From Gammaproteobacteria bacterium (GTDB lineage: Bacteria; Pseudomonadota; Gammaproteobacteria; Burkholderiales; Rhodocyclaceae): a stretch of 64,000 nucleotides of DNA. Position 1 is the stretch's first letter, and each line of letters starts with the position of its first letter. Under the pieces are notes generated by a model. The model worked only from the letters and a program-made list of their open reading frames with translations, searched no databases and was not told the origin of the DNA. A program made the position numbers and the translations under genes. Below are positions 33,600 to 41,601 of the stretch, one piece after another. The stretch spans positions 62,001 through 126,000 of the forward strand of contig JAHJHI010000037.1 of the NCBI GenBank assembly GCA_018824085.1, read 5' to 3'.

Positions 33600-34496
33600 A
33601 TGGCAATCGCATCAGGCGGCGCGGCAGCGCCAGTCACCAGCAAGCTCCAGGTCAGTGCCGGCGAGATCATTGTCGACAACGTCAGCAAGTCCTACGGCAC
33701 GGGCATCTTCGAGAAGAAGGTCGTGAAGGGGTGTTCATTCACGATCGAGCGCAACAAGCTCACCGTGATGATCGGCCCGTCGGGCTGCGGCAAGAGCACG
33801 CTGATCAAGCTGCTCGCGGGTTTCGAGAAACCGACCACGGGCAACATCCTGCTCAACGGCAAGCCGGTCACCGGTCCCGGCCGGGATCGTCTGGTGGTGT
33901 TCCAGGAGTCGGCACTGTTCCCGTGGATGACCACCTACGACAACATCATGTACGGGCCCATCGCCCGCGGCGAGGCGGATCAGAAGGCGCGTGACCTTGC
34001 CGAGTTCCTGCTCGACAAGGTGGGGCTGCGCGACTTCCGCTCGAAGTATCCGACGCAGTTGTCGGGCGGCATGCAGCGCCGTGCGGAACTGGCGAGAGCG
34101 ATGATCAACAACCCGGAAGTGATGATTCTCGACGAGCCGTTCCGCGGCCTGGACGCCATGTCCAAGGAGCTGATGTGGGAGTACTACTCGGCGCTGTTCG
34201 AGGAGTCGCACCGTACCAACTTCTTCGTCACGACCGACATCGACGAGGCGCTCTTCCTCGCCGACCGGCTGATCATCATGAGCAACATCCCGACCCGTGT
34301 CAGGGCGACGATCGAGGTGAACATTCCTCGTCCCCGCAAGCTCGCCGACTTCTTCACCAGCGAGCGCGCCAACGAAGTGAAGATGACCGCGCTGTCACTG
34401 CTGCATGAGGAGGCGATGAAGTCCTTCTCCGGCGGCAGCAAGGCGGCAGCCGACTTCGTGGATTCATACGCCAGGAGATCCGAACAGAAAGCATGA
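33600..34496 (+). CDS. ABC transporter ATPase 2 (switch histidine replaced)
   Basis: 298-residue TauB-type ATPase. Walker A is GPSGCGKST (59-67), the canonical signature LSGGMQRR is at 154-161 and Walker B is VMILDEP. The switch loop reads FVTTDIDEA, with Thr212 where His is normally required. Together with ATPase 1 this segregates the defects into one of the two composite ATP sites. GGAG at 5 nt selects ATG 33600 over GTG 33594. It closes the transporter gene block. Confidence 0.88.
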   Translation: MAIASGGAAAPVTSKLQVSAGEIIVDNVSKSYGTGIFEKKVVKGCSFTIERNKLTVMIGPSGCGKSTLIKLLAGFEKPTTGNILLNGKPVTGPGRDRLVVFQESALFPWMTTYDNIMYGPIARGEADQKARDLAEFLLDKVGLRDFRSKYPTQLSGGMQRRAELARAMINNPEVMILDEPFRGLDAMSKELMWEYYSALFEESHRTNFFVTTDIDEALFLADRLIIMSNIPTRVRATIEVNIPRPRKLADFFTSERANEVKMTALSLLHEEAMKSFSGGSKAAADFVDSYARRSEQKA

Positions 34497-34666
34497 CGCG
34501 GCGCGCCGCATGGCGCGTGCGTTGAGCCGTTGCCGGGCGCGCTTGCGCGCACCCGCAGGGCCCGCGTACGCCCGAAAAACGTGATCGCGCCGGAAGACGC
34601 GGTCTTGGAGCAGTCGGTTGGAGGTCGTCGCCTCCACTATTCATTCAATCCCGAAAGGCGGACAAC

Positions 34667-35515
34667 ATGGCTCAGAAAATAATCGATATGCGCAGCAGGC
34701 CCTCGTTCCTGCATGACTTCTACGGTGCGACACCGGGGACGAACGAGTTCGAGGTCGTCAAGTGGCTGAACCGCAGGGTCGGCGCGAAGGACGAAATGCA
34801 TTTCACGAAATCCGGCGACGTGAAGGCCTTCGTCAAGGAAGTGGAGGCGGCGGGCATTTCGTCCGCCGTCGTGGTCGGGCGCGACACGCCGGGGATCAAG
34901 CACTCGAACGACGACATCAAGAAGCTCGTGTCGGCGAGCAAGACGCTGGTCGGCATCGGCTCGGTCGACCCGCACGCCAGTGGCGTGAAGGCGGCCACCG
35001 ACGAGATCGAACGCGCCGTGAAGACGCTCGGCCTGAAGGGCATCAACATCGAGCCGGGCTTCTGCAATCCGGCCGTGGCCGCGGACGACGCGCAGCTGTA
35101 TCCGGTCTATGAAGCCTGCCAGGCGCTCGGCGTGCCGGTATGCATCATGTCGGGCCCGACGACGCCGCGCTTCGAACTGACCGATCCGGCACCCGTCGGA
35201 CGCGTGGCACGCGCCTTCCCGCAGCTGAAGATCGTCTGCTATCACGGCTTCTATCCGTACGTGAACCAGATGGTGGGCATCGCCTTCCGCTACGACAACG
35301 TGTTCGTCGTGGCCGACATGTACATCTTCATGCCGGGCGGCGGCCTGTACGTCGAAGCGGCCAACGGCTTCATGCAGGACCAGCTGCTGTTCGGCAGTTC
35401 CTACCCGTTCCGTCCCATGGCGCAGTCGGTCGAGGACTACCAGAAGCTCGGTTTCACCGATGCGGTCATCGACAAGGTGATGGGCGGCAACGCAGCCCGC
35501 GTGCTCGGCCTCTGA
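34667..35515 (+). CDS. Amidohydrolase-fold (amidohydrolase 2/ACMSD-like) protein lacking usual metal ligands
   Basis: 282-residue TIM-barrel protein. The strand-1 HXH is replaced by RSR (residues 9-11 in IIDMRSRPSF), and the C-terminal GSDYP motif reads GSSYP, so Asp is absent. A His remains in CYHGFYPYVNQM, and the strand with LKGINIEPGF is typical of the family. It may therefore be a metal-free enzyme or have a rebuilt active site. Its place after the importer suggests it acts on the oxygenase substrate or product. GAAAGG precedes ATG 34667. Confidence 0.78.
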   Translation: MAQKIIDMRSRPSFLHDFYGATPGTNEFEVVKWLNRRVGAKDEMHFTKSGDVKAFVKEVEAAGISSAVVVGRDTPGIKHSNDDIKKLVSASKTLVGIGSVDPHASGVKAATDEIERAVKTLGLKGINIEPGFCNPAVAADDAQLYPVYEACQALGVPVCIMSGPTTPRFELTDPAPVGRVARAFPQLKIVCYHGFYPYVNQMVGIAFRYDNVFVVADMYIFMPGGGLYVEAANGFMQDQLLFGSSYPFRPMAQSVEDYQKLGFTDAVIDKVMGGNAARVLGL

Positions 35516-35520
35516 GCGGC

Positions 35521-36006
35521 ATGAACGGCATCGAGGAGGACAACCCGGCGCAGCAAGGTGGCGTTTCCGTGTCGATCAGGCTGGCGGTGGAGTCGGACCT
35601 GTCATGGTTGCTCGACATGTACGCGGCGCTCGACCTGGTGCCGGAGCCGCGTCTCGATGCCGACACTGCCATCGAGCGCTTCCGGCGCATGTGCAGCTAT
35701 CCGGACTACCGCGTCTACGTCTGCGAACAGGCGGGTGTGGCGGTGGGCACGTTCTCGCTGCTGCTTGTCGACGGGCTCGCCCACGGCGGGCGCCCGCACG
35801 GCATCGTCGAAGACGTTGTCGTGACGCAGGGGCTCAGGGGCTGCGGGCTGGGGCGAACCATGATGCAGTTCGCAATGGCCCGCTGCGCCGAGGCTGGCTG
35901 CTACAAGATGGGCTTGTCCAGCCATCTGCGGCGGGAGGATGCACACCGCTTCTATGAAGGTCTCGGTTTCGACCGTCACGGATACAGCTACCTGATCGCT
36001 TGCTAG
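35521..36006 (+). CDS. GNAT-family N-acetyltransferase
   Basis: 161-residue acetyltransferase with the acetyl-CoA loop QGLRGCGLGRTMM (Q/RXXGXG/A motif) and C-terminal HRFYEGLGFDRHGYSYLI. It starts 5 bp after the amidohydrolase stop and is the last gene of the operon, before a strong terminator. It may modify an amine of the substrate or a self-protection target, but the family is too broad to say. Confidence 0.83.
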   Translation: MNGIEEDNPAQQGGVSVSIRLAVESDLSWLLDMYAALDLVPEPRLDADTAIERFRRMCSYPDYRVYVCEQAGVAVGTFSLLLVDGLAHGGRPHGIVEDVVVTQGLRGCGLGRTMMQFAMARCAEAGCYKMGLSSHLRREDAHRFYEGLGFDRHGYSYLIAC

Positions 36007-36017
36007 GCGATTTTCCC

Positions 36018-36059
36018 CGGAGGATGGACGAAGGCTCTCCCGTCCTCCTCCGTTTTTTT
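36018..36059 (+). terminator. Rho-independent terminator of the oxygenase-transporter operon
   Basis: CGGAGGA-T-GGACG pairs with CGTCC-TCCTCCG around a 10-nt loop, followed by seven T residues. It ends the operon that begins at about 25570. Confidence 0.92.
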
Positions 36060-36105
36060 GCGTCAGCCGCACCGGCGCACCGTCGCCGCGGACATTCGTG
36101 CCGCA

Positions 36106-36122
36106 CTTAATCCGGCGTTAAG
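36106..36122 (+). promoter_or_regulatory. PmrA/QseB-like box upstream of the PAP2 and glycosyltransferase genes
   Basis: CTTAAT-CCGGC-GTTAAG fits the direct-repeat layout CTTAAN-N5-CTTAAG used by PmrA/QseB-type response regulators (one mismatch). It lies 47 bp before the PAP2 start. Both downstream genes belong to families that remodel lipid A, a known target of such regulators. Confidence 0.5.
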
Positions 36123-36168
36123 ACAGGCTTTCCAGACTCCGCACATCGCAACGATTACGGAGTCCTTC

Positions 36169-36951
36169 GTGCCGCCTTCCGCGTCCGGTCCTGACGTGAG
36201 CCATCCGTCGCCTTCGCCGTTCCGGGCCGCGCACCCGTCACCGCCGCTGTCGGCCCCGGCGGTGCATGCGCTGCGGTGCGCACTGAAGCGCGCCGACATC
36301 CGGCTGTTCATGGCAACCGTTCTGCTGTTCTCGCTGTTTCCCGCACTTGATCCGGCCTTCAGCGCGCTGTTTTTCGACCCCGTCAGTCGCACGTTCATCG
36401 GCCGGGACATCCCGTTTGACCGCTTCGTCTATGTCGCCACGCCGGTGATCGGATGGCTTTCGTTCGCGCTGGTGTCCGGCCTTGCGCTGTATTTTCTCGC
36501 GACGGCGCCTCAGCTTCGGCGTCTGGCGCACGCACGGCGCAGCCTCTTCCTGCTGGCGGTGCTCGTCGCCGGCCCCGGCTTCGGCGCCATCGTGCTGAAG
36601 GACCATTGGGGGCGTGGCCGGCCGATACACGTCGAACAGTTCGGCGGCACCGCGCACTTCACGCCGGCCCTGCTGCCGGCCGACCAGTGTCACCGCAATT
36701 GCTCCTTCGTCAGCGGACACGCCGCCACCGCCTTCTGCTTCATGGCCTTCGCGTGGGTCTTCCCGCGCCGGCGCCGGCTGCTGTTCTCCGCCGGCCTGGC
36801 ACTGGGCGCCACCGTGGGTCTGGTGCGCATCATGCAGGGCGCGCACTTCCTGTCGGACGTCCTGTTCAGCGGCTGGATGATCTACGGCGTCTGCTGTGCC
36901 GTCGCGTTCGCGATGCACCGCCGGGGGCGATGGACGGGGACCGGCGCGTGA
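36169..36951 (+). CDS. PAP2-family membrane phosphatase (lipid A 1-phosphatase/PgpB-like)
   Basis: About 260 residues with five or six membrane helices. All three acid-phosphatase motifs are present: KDHWGRGRP, CSFVSGHAATAF and RIMQGAHFLSDV. Such enzymes remove phosphate from undecaprenyl diphosphate, phosphatidylglycerol phosphate or lipid A at the periplasmic face. I place the start at GTG 36169 with GGAG upstream; the frame extends further but into the preceding terminator. Its stop overlaps the following GTG (GTGA), coupling it to the glycosyltransferase. Confidence 0.85.
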   Translation: MPPSASGPDVSHPSPSPFRAAHPSPPLSAPAVHALRCALKRADIRLFMATVLLFSLFPALDPAFSALFFDPVSRTFIGRDIPFDRFVYVATPVIGWLSFALVSGLALYFLATAPQLRRLAHARRSLFLLAVLVAGPGFGAIVLKDHWGRGRPIHVEQFGGTAHFTPALLPADQCHRNCSFVSGHAATAFCFMAFAWVFPRRRRLLFSAGLALGATVGLVRIMQGAHFLSDVLFSGWMIYGVCCAVAFAMHRRGRWTGTGA

Positions 36952-38477
36952 GCGGCGCGGCGCCGCGTGCGGGAGGCGGCACGGCGGCTCTCGCGGCCGG
37001 CCTGCTGGCGCTGGTCCTCTGGCGCGTGCTGGCGCTGAGGCTCAACGGACTCGACCTGTTCATGGACGAAGCGCAGTACGTCGTGTGGGCACGCGATCTG
37101 GCGTCCGGCTATTACTCCAAGCCGCCACTGCTGGCCTGGATCATCGCGCTGACGACGCATGCGTGCGGCGAAGGCCAGGCGTGCGTGCGTTCCGCAGCGA
37201 CGGTGATGTACGCATTGACGGCGCTGTGCATCCACGTCGCCATGCGTGGACGGTTCGATGCGCGCAGCGGCGTGTACGCCGCGCTCATCTACATCACGCT
37301 GCCGCTGATCGGCATCTACAGCCTGTTCATCTCGACCGACGCGCCGCTGTCGCTGATGACGGCGCTCGCCATCGTCTTCGCGCTGCGCGCGCTGCGCACC
37401 GGCGCCACGGCCGACTGGCTGCTGCTCGGCCTGAGCGCCGGGCTCGGCCTGCTGGCGAAATACAGTTTCGGCCTGCTCATCCTCGCCTTCGTGGCGTTCC
37501 TGCTGGCCGACCCCGGCGCGCGGCGCCTCTGGCGCACACCGGGGCCGTGGCTCGCCGCCGCGCTCGGCGCGGCCGTGTTCGCGCCCAATCTTGCGTGGAA
37601 CGCCGGGCAGCACTTCATTACCTTCACCCACACGGCTGAAATTTCGCAGTTGGACAAGCGCTCGCTGCATCCGCTCGGCTTGCTCGCGTTCGTGGCCGGG
37701 CAGTGCCTGGCCTTCGGCCCGATCGCCGTCTGGTTGCTGGTGCGGAACGTTCGCCTGCCGTCACGCGTCGCCGACCGGGAACCCGCGCGGCAGCAGGCGC
37801 TGCGTCTGCTGCTGACGCTGGCTGCGTTGCCGCTGCTGTTCTTCTGCGGCCTCGCGTTCGCGTCGCGCGCGAACCTGAACTGGCCGATGTTCGCGTTCGT
37901 GCCGCTGTCGATGTTGCTCGGACATGCGCTCGCGCAGCGCGCCCGCGTGCGCGCGCTCGCGCTGGTCGCCGGCTTCGGCGTCGTCGCGGGCGGGCTGGTG
38001 CAGCACTATCCGGCCTGGTCTGCGTGGGCCGGCATGCGGCCGGCGTACAGGCACGATCCGTTCGGGCGCGTCGCCGGCTGGTCGGCGCTTGCCGGGCGCG
38101 TATCCGACGTGATGCAGCGCCATCCGGACTGCGACATCCTGACCGATACGCGCACGCTGGCGGCGGAGTTGCTCTACTACGTCAAGCCGACGCCGGAAGG
38201 TCTCGCCATGTGGAATCCGTCGGGCCGCATCACGGACCATTTCCGGCTTACGCGGGATGTGGCGGCGCGGCCCGCAGGCAGCTTCATCTATGTGGGGGAA
38301 GGGGCCGATCCGGCCGTCTTTGCGGACGCCTTTGAGCGGGTCGAGGTGCTGCAGCGCATCGAGGTCAGCACGCATCCCGATCACGCACATCGCGTCTGGC
38401 TGATGCGCCTCACGCACTTCAAGGGCTATCCGGCACGTGTCGCGCGCGCGGATGATCCGCCCGGCCCGTTCGATTGA
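36948..38477 (+). CDS. GT-C glycosyltransferase of the ArnT/PMT family
   Basis: 509-residue membrane protein with about ten to twelve helices and a periplasmic C-terminal domain. The catalytic acidic pair sits in the first periplasmic loop (LFMDEAQYVVWARDLASGYYSKPPLLAW, shortened; residues about 36-65), which is characteristic of polyprenyl-phosphate-dependent enzymes. Likely adds a sugar to lipid A or another envelope target. It is coupled by GTGA to the PAP2 phosphatase. The substrate is inferred from this neighbour and the PmrA-like box, not from specific residues. Confidence 0.83.
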   Translation: MSGAAPRAGGGTAALAAGLLALVLWRVLALRLNGLDLFMDEAQYVVWARDLASGYYSKPPLLAWIIALTTHACGEGQACVRSAATVMYALTALCIHVAMRGRFDARSGVYAALIYITLPLIGIYSLFISTDAPLSLMTALAIVFALRALRTGATADWLLLGLSAGLGLLAKYSFGLLILAFVAFLLADPGARRLWRTPGPWLAAALGAAVFAPNLAWNAGQHFITFTHTAEISQLDKRSLHPLGLLAFVAGQCLAFGPIAVWLLVRNVRLPSRVADREPARQQALRLLLTLAALPLLFFCGLAFASRANLNWPMFAFVPLSMLLGHALAQRARVRALALVAGFGVVAGGLVQHYPAWSAWAGMRPAYRHDPFGRVAGWSALAGRVSDVMQRHPDCDILTDTRTLAAELLYYVKPTPEGLAMWNPSGRITDHFRLTRDVAARPAGSFIYVGEGADPAVFADAFERVEVLQRIEVSTHPDHAHRVWLMRLTHFKGYPARVARADDPPGPFD

Positions 38478-38587
38478 CGACGTCGCGGCCCCGGCCCGGC
38501 GAGCAGGCGGCCACCGCCACCGGTGAGCAGCGCGATGCCGCCGAAGAACGCTGTGCCGCCGGCCAGTGCGGCCATCAACGGGCGAGG

Positions 38588-38617
38588 GCCGCCCGCCGGA
38601 TGCCGCCGGCGGGCGGC
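38588..38617. terminator. Strong stem-loop between convergent glycosyltransferase and rhlE genes
   Basis: A perfect 12-bp stem GCCGCCCGCCGG/CCGGCGGGCGGC with a 6-nt loop. There is no T-run, so this is probably a transcription barrier or partial terminator. The rest of the 241-bp gap shows no gene. Confidence 0.5.
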
Positions 38618-38718
38618 ATCGTTCTGAATTCTTGATCGAATGGGTGGGGGGGGCGAAGGCCGGGCTCGGGCAGCGCCGCGGCGGACCGGCCGGCGTCCCG
38701 TGCCGGACCGATCCTGTT

Positions 38719-40164
38719 TCAGCGCTTGCCGCTGCCGCCCAGCAGTGCTGCGACCTGGCGCTTTTGCGGACGACCGCTGCGCGCACCCGTGCCTGAAGGG
38801 TTGTCCTCGGCGGGTGCGGGCTGGGTTGATTCATACGGCTTGCTGAAATCGAATCCGTCGGCCGACACCGTGGAGCGCGGTGCGCGGGGTGCGCGTGGCG
38901 CGCGCGGTGCATCGCTGGCGGCGCTGCTGCTGCCGGTGCGTCGCGGCCGCTCGTCCGACGCGGTGCGGCCGCGGCGGGGGGTATCACCCGAGCGCACTTC
39001 ACGGCTGTGCGCGCGCGCCGGATCGAAGCCTTCCGGTGTGGCCGGCTCGATCACCTTGCGGATCAGTTTCTCGATATCGGCGACGCGTCCCTTTTCTTCC
39101 GGCGCCATCAGCGAAATGGCTTCACCGCTGCGGCCCGCGCGGCCGGTGCGGCCGATGCGGTGCACGTAGTCTTCGGCGTTGTGCGGCAGTTCGAAATTGA
39201 TGACGAAAGGCAGGTCTTCGATGTCGAGGCCGCGCGCCGCGACGTCCGTCGCCACCAGCACGCGCACGCTGCCACTCTTGAAGGCTTCGAGCGCTTCGGT
39301 GCGTTGTTGCTGGCTCTTGTCGCCGTGGATGGCATCCGCCGCGACGCCCTGTCGTACCAGATGCACCGCCAGACGGCTCGCGCCGAACTTGGTATTGACG
39401 AACACCAGTGCCTGGCGGCTCACGTAGTCGGGCTGGGTCAGCAGATGCGTCAGCAACGCGCGCTTGTCGTCCGTGGCGCAGGCATGCACGCGGTGCGTGA
39501 TCGTGTCGGCGGTCGCGTTGCGGCGCGCAACCTCGATCAGCTGCGGGTCGCGCAGCATGGCCTGTGCAAGCTTCTTGATCTCTTCCGAGAAGGTTGCCGA
39601 GAACAGCAGGCTCTGGCGCTGCACCGGCAGCAGCGCGAGGATGCGCTTGATGTCAGGGATGAAGCCCATGTCGAGCATGCGGTCGGCTTCGTCGAGCACC
39701 AGCATCTGCACCTGGCCGAGGCCGATCGACTTGCCTTCGACGTGGTCAAGCAGGCGGCCCGGCGTGGCGACGACGATTTCACGGCCTTCGCGCAACTCCT
39801 TGACCTGCGCCTTCATGTCCACCCCGCCATAGATGCAGACGGAGCGCAGCGGCAGGTGCTTGCAGTAGGTCTTGACGCTCTCGTGCACCTGCATCGCAAG
39901 TTCGCGCGTCGGGCAGACGATGAGTGCGCGTACCGGATGCCGGGCGGGCGAGGGCGAGCTGCTGGCGAACGGCGCGAGGCGCTGCAGCAGCGGCAGCGTG
40001 AAGCTGGCCGTTTTGCCTGTGCCGGTCTGGGCGCCGCCCATGACGTCGCGGCCCGCCAGTACGACGGGGATGGCCTGTGCCTGGATGGGCGTGGGTTCGG
40101 TATAGCCGGTGTCTGCGACAGCGCGCAGCAATTCGGGGATCAGCCCGAGGTCTTCAAACGACAT
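38719..40164 (-). CDS. rhlE: DEAD-box ATP-dependent RNA helicase RhlE
   Basis: 481-residue helicase. Motifs in order: the Q motif (GLIPELLRAV, then YTEPTPIQAQAIPVV), AQTGTGKT (I), PTRELA (Ia), VATPGR (Ib), VLDEADRM (II), FSATF (III), VFVNTK (IV), TDVAARGLDI (V) and HRIGRTGRAG (VI). A basic, Arg/Ser/Pro-rich tail (residues about 380-481) is the RNA-binding extension typical of RhlE. In bacteria RhlE acts in ribosome assembly and RNA decay. It is transcribed convergently with the glycosyltransferase gene. Confidence 0.92.
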   Translation of the reverse strand: MSFEDLGLIPELLRAVADTGYTEPTPIQAQAIPVVLAGRDVMGGAQTGTGKTASFTLPLLQRLAPFASSSPSPARHPVRALIVCPTRELAMQVHESVKTYCKHLPLRSVCIYGGVDMKAQVKELREGREIVVATPGRLLDHVEGKSIGLGQVQMLVLDEADRMLDMGFIPDIKRILALLPVQRQSLLFSATFSEEIKKLAQAMLRDPQLIEVARRNATADTITHRVHACATDDKRALLTHLLTQPDYVSRQALVFVNTKFGASRLAVHLVRQGVAADAIHGDKSQQQRTEALEAFKSGSVRVLVATDVAARGLDIEDLPFVINFELPHNAEDYVHRIGRTGRAGRSGEAISLMAPEEKGRVADIEKLIRKVIEPATPEGFDPARAHSREVRSGDTPRRGRTASDERPRRTGSSSAASDAPRAPRAPRAPRSTVSADGFDFSKPYESTQPAPAEDNPSGTGARSGRPQKRQVAALLGGSGKR

Positions 40165-40414
40165 GTATGCGAAGCTCTTTGTTTAAGGACTTCCGCCTGG
40201 CATGCCGGTTCAGGCTGGGGAAATCGGTTCCGGAAAACCCGGCGCGAGGGCGCGCGGCGCATTGGCCGGCGCGGATGTCGAGCCCGGGGCGCAGGCGCCT
40301 GGGCGGGGGAAGTGGTGATCGGGGCGGGCGTCCCGCCGGATCGAATACTCCTGGCCACGCCATAACCGGCGGGGCGACTGCGCACGCATTATCGCACAGT
40401 GCGACCGTCGCCCA

Positions 40415-41515
40415 TCAGCGACGCTTTTTTCGCGCCGATGGCGCCTTGCCGGGGACGCCGAGATAGCCGGTGACTTCCTCGCGGTCATGGTAGAGCTGGC
40501 GAAAGCGCAGCTCGTGCTTCTTGTCGACCGATTCGAGCGCCTCGGCGATGACGTCGGTGCACAGCTGCAATTCGTCGTAGCGACGCTTCATCGGCAGCTT
40601 GAGGTTGAAGATCGCGTGCTGGCACAGGCCCTGCGCCACCCAGCGCGCAACGAGCGCGGCGACGCGCCGTGGCTGTTCGACCATGTCGCACACCAGCCAG
40701 TCGACCGGCTTGCGCGGCACGAAGCGGAAACCGTCCTCGCGCTTGTGCAGCACGAGACCGGTTTCCAGCAGGTCGCCCTTCATCGGGCCGTTGTCGACGG
40801 CGGTCACGTGGATGTGCCGCGACACCAGCTGCCAGGTCCAGCCGCCGGGCGCGGCGCCGAGGTCGACCGCGGTCATGCCCGGTTTGAGCAGGCGCAACTG
40901 TTCTTCTTCGGTGAGAAGGCTGTGGAAGGCTTCGGCGAGTTTCAGCGTGGAACGCGACGGCGCTTCGTGAGGCATGCGCAGGCGCGGAATGCCGCCCGCC
41001 CATTCGCTGCGCCGGCCCGGCCAGGACAGCGCGACGATGGCCCGGTCCGTGGCGGTGAACAGTACGTGCAGACGCGGCGCCGTGCGGTCCTCCGTGAAAG
41101 CGCCGGCATCGTCCAGCGCCTGTCCCAGATGGCCCTCCAGCTTGCGCGTCAGCGCGGACAGCGATTTCGCGGTGTCGGTATCCGGCGTCTCGATGAAAAA
41201 GTCGGTGTAGGCCGGTGCGAGATCGAGGGCGGCTTCGACGAGCGGCGTGATGCGGTCGCCCGCGCTCATGCCTTCCACTGTCTTGCCGCGCCACAGCAGT
41301 TGCCGTGAGAAGGCGAGGTCACGCCAGTTCAGCACGCGTGCTAGCGCGTGCAGCGCGCGCCCGTCGGCGCTGGCCAGCACGAAGCCGCTGCCCGCCTGCG
41401 CCTCGGCGTCGACCATGTGGCCGGCCTCGCCGCAGTGGTCAATGACTTCCTGCGCACACTCGCGCTCGAAGCCCGCGCGACAGTAGAGCAGCAGGCCGTG
41501 GAGATTTGTTTTCAA
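40415..41515 (-). CDS. rlmM: 23S rRNA (cytidine(2498)-2'-O)-methyltransferase RlmM
   Basis: SAM-dependent RNA 2'-O-methyltransferase of the Rossmann FtsJ type. With a TTG start at 41515 the protein is 366 residues, the exact length of the E. coli enzyme, and opens with LKTNLHGLLLYCRAGFE like the family; the longer frame upstream lacks similarity. The N-terminal THUMP-like part is followed by the SAM loop VDLGAAPGGWTWQL and the K-D-K-E catalytic region (GDLLE, VCDMVEQ, NLKLPMKRR). The TTG start may lower expression. Confidence 0.9.
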   Translation of the reverse strand: MKTNLHGLLLYCRAGFERECAQEVIDHCGEAGHMVDAEAQAGSGFVLASADGRALHALARVLNWRDLAFSRQLLWRGKTVEGMSAGDRITPLVEAALDLAPAYTDFFIETPDTDTAKSLSALTRKLEGHLGQALDDAGAFTEDRTAPRLHVLFTATDRAIVALSWPGRRSEWAGGIPRLRMPHEAPSRSTLKLAEAFHSLLTEEEQLRLLKPGMTAVDLGAAPGGWTWQLVSRHIHVTAVDNGPMKGDLLETGLVLHKREDGFRFVPRKPVDWLVCDMVEQPRRVAALVARWVAQGLCQHAIFNLKLPMKRRYDELQLCTDVIAEALESVDKKHELRFRQLYHDREEVTGYLGVPGKAPSARKKRR

Positions 41516-41601
41516 GGTATTTCCGATCAGGTTGAATCCAGGCCCGGCCAGGCGGTCTGTGGTACATGTCTTCGCTTTGACGATGTAAGCTTGCGCAACC
41601 G

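Noticed and set aside
34510-34526. Possible sigma-54 element before the amidohydrolase gene (TGGCGCGTGCGTTGAG)
   Set aside because: The essential -12 GC is replaced by GA and the gene lies inside an apparent continuous operon.
38478-38718. Possible small gene on the minus strand between the glycosyltransferase and rhlE (starts MAALAGGTAFFGG)
   Set aside because: It is a short Gly/Ala/Arg-rich frame without ribosome-binding site or similarity; the strong hairpin at 38588-38617 explains the region better.
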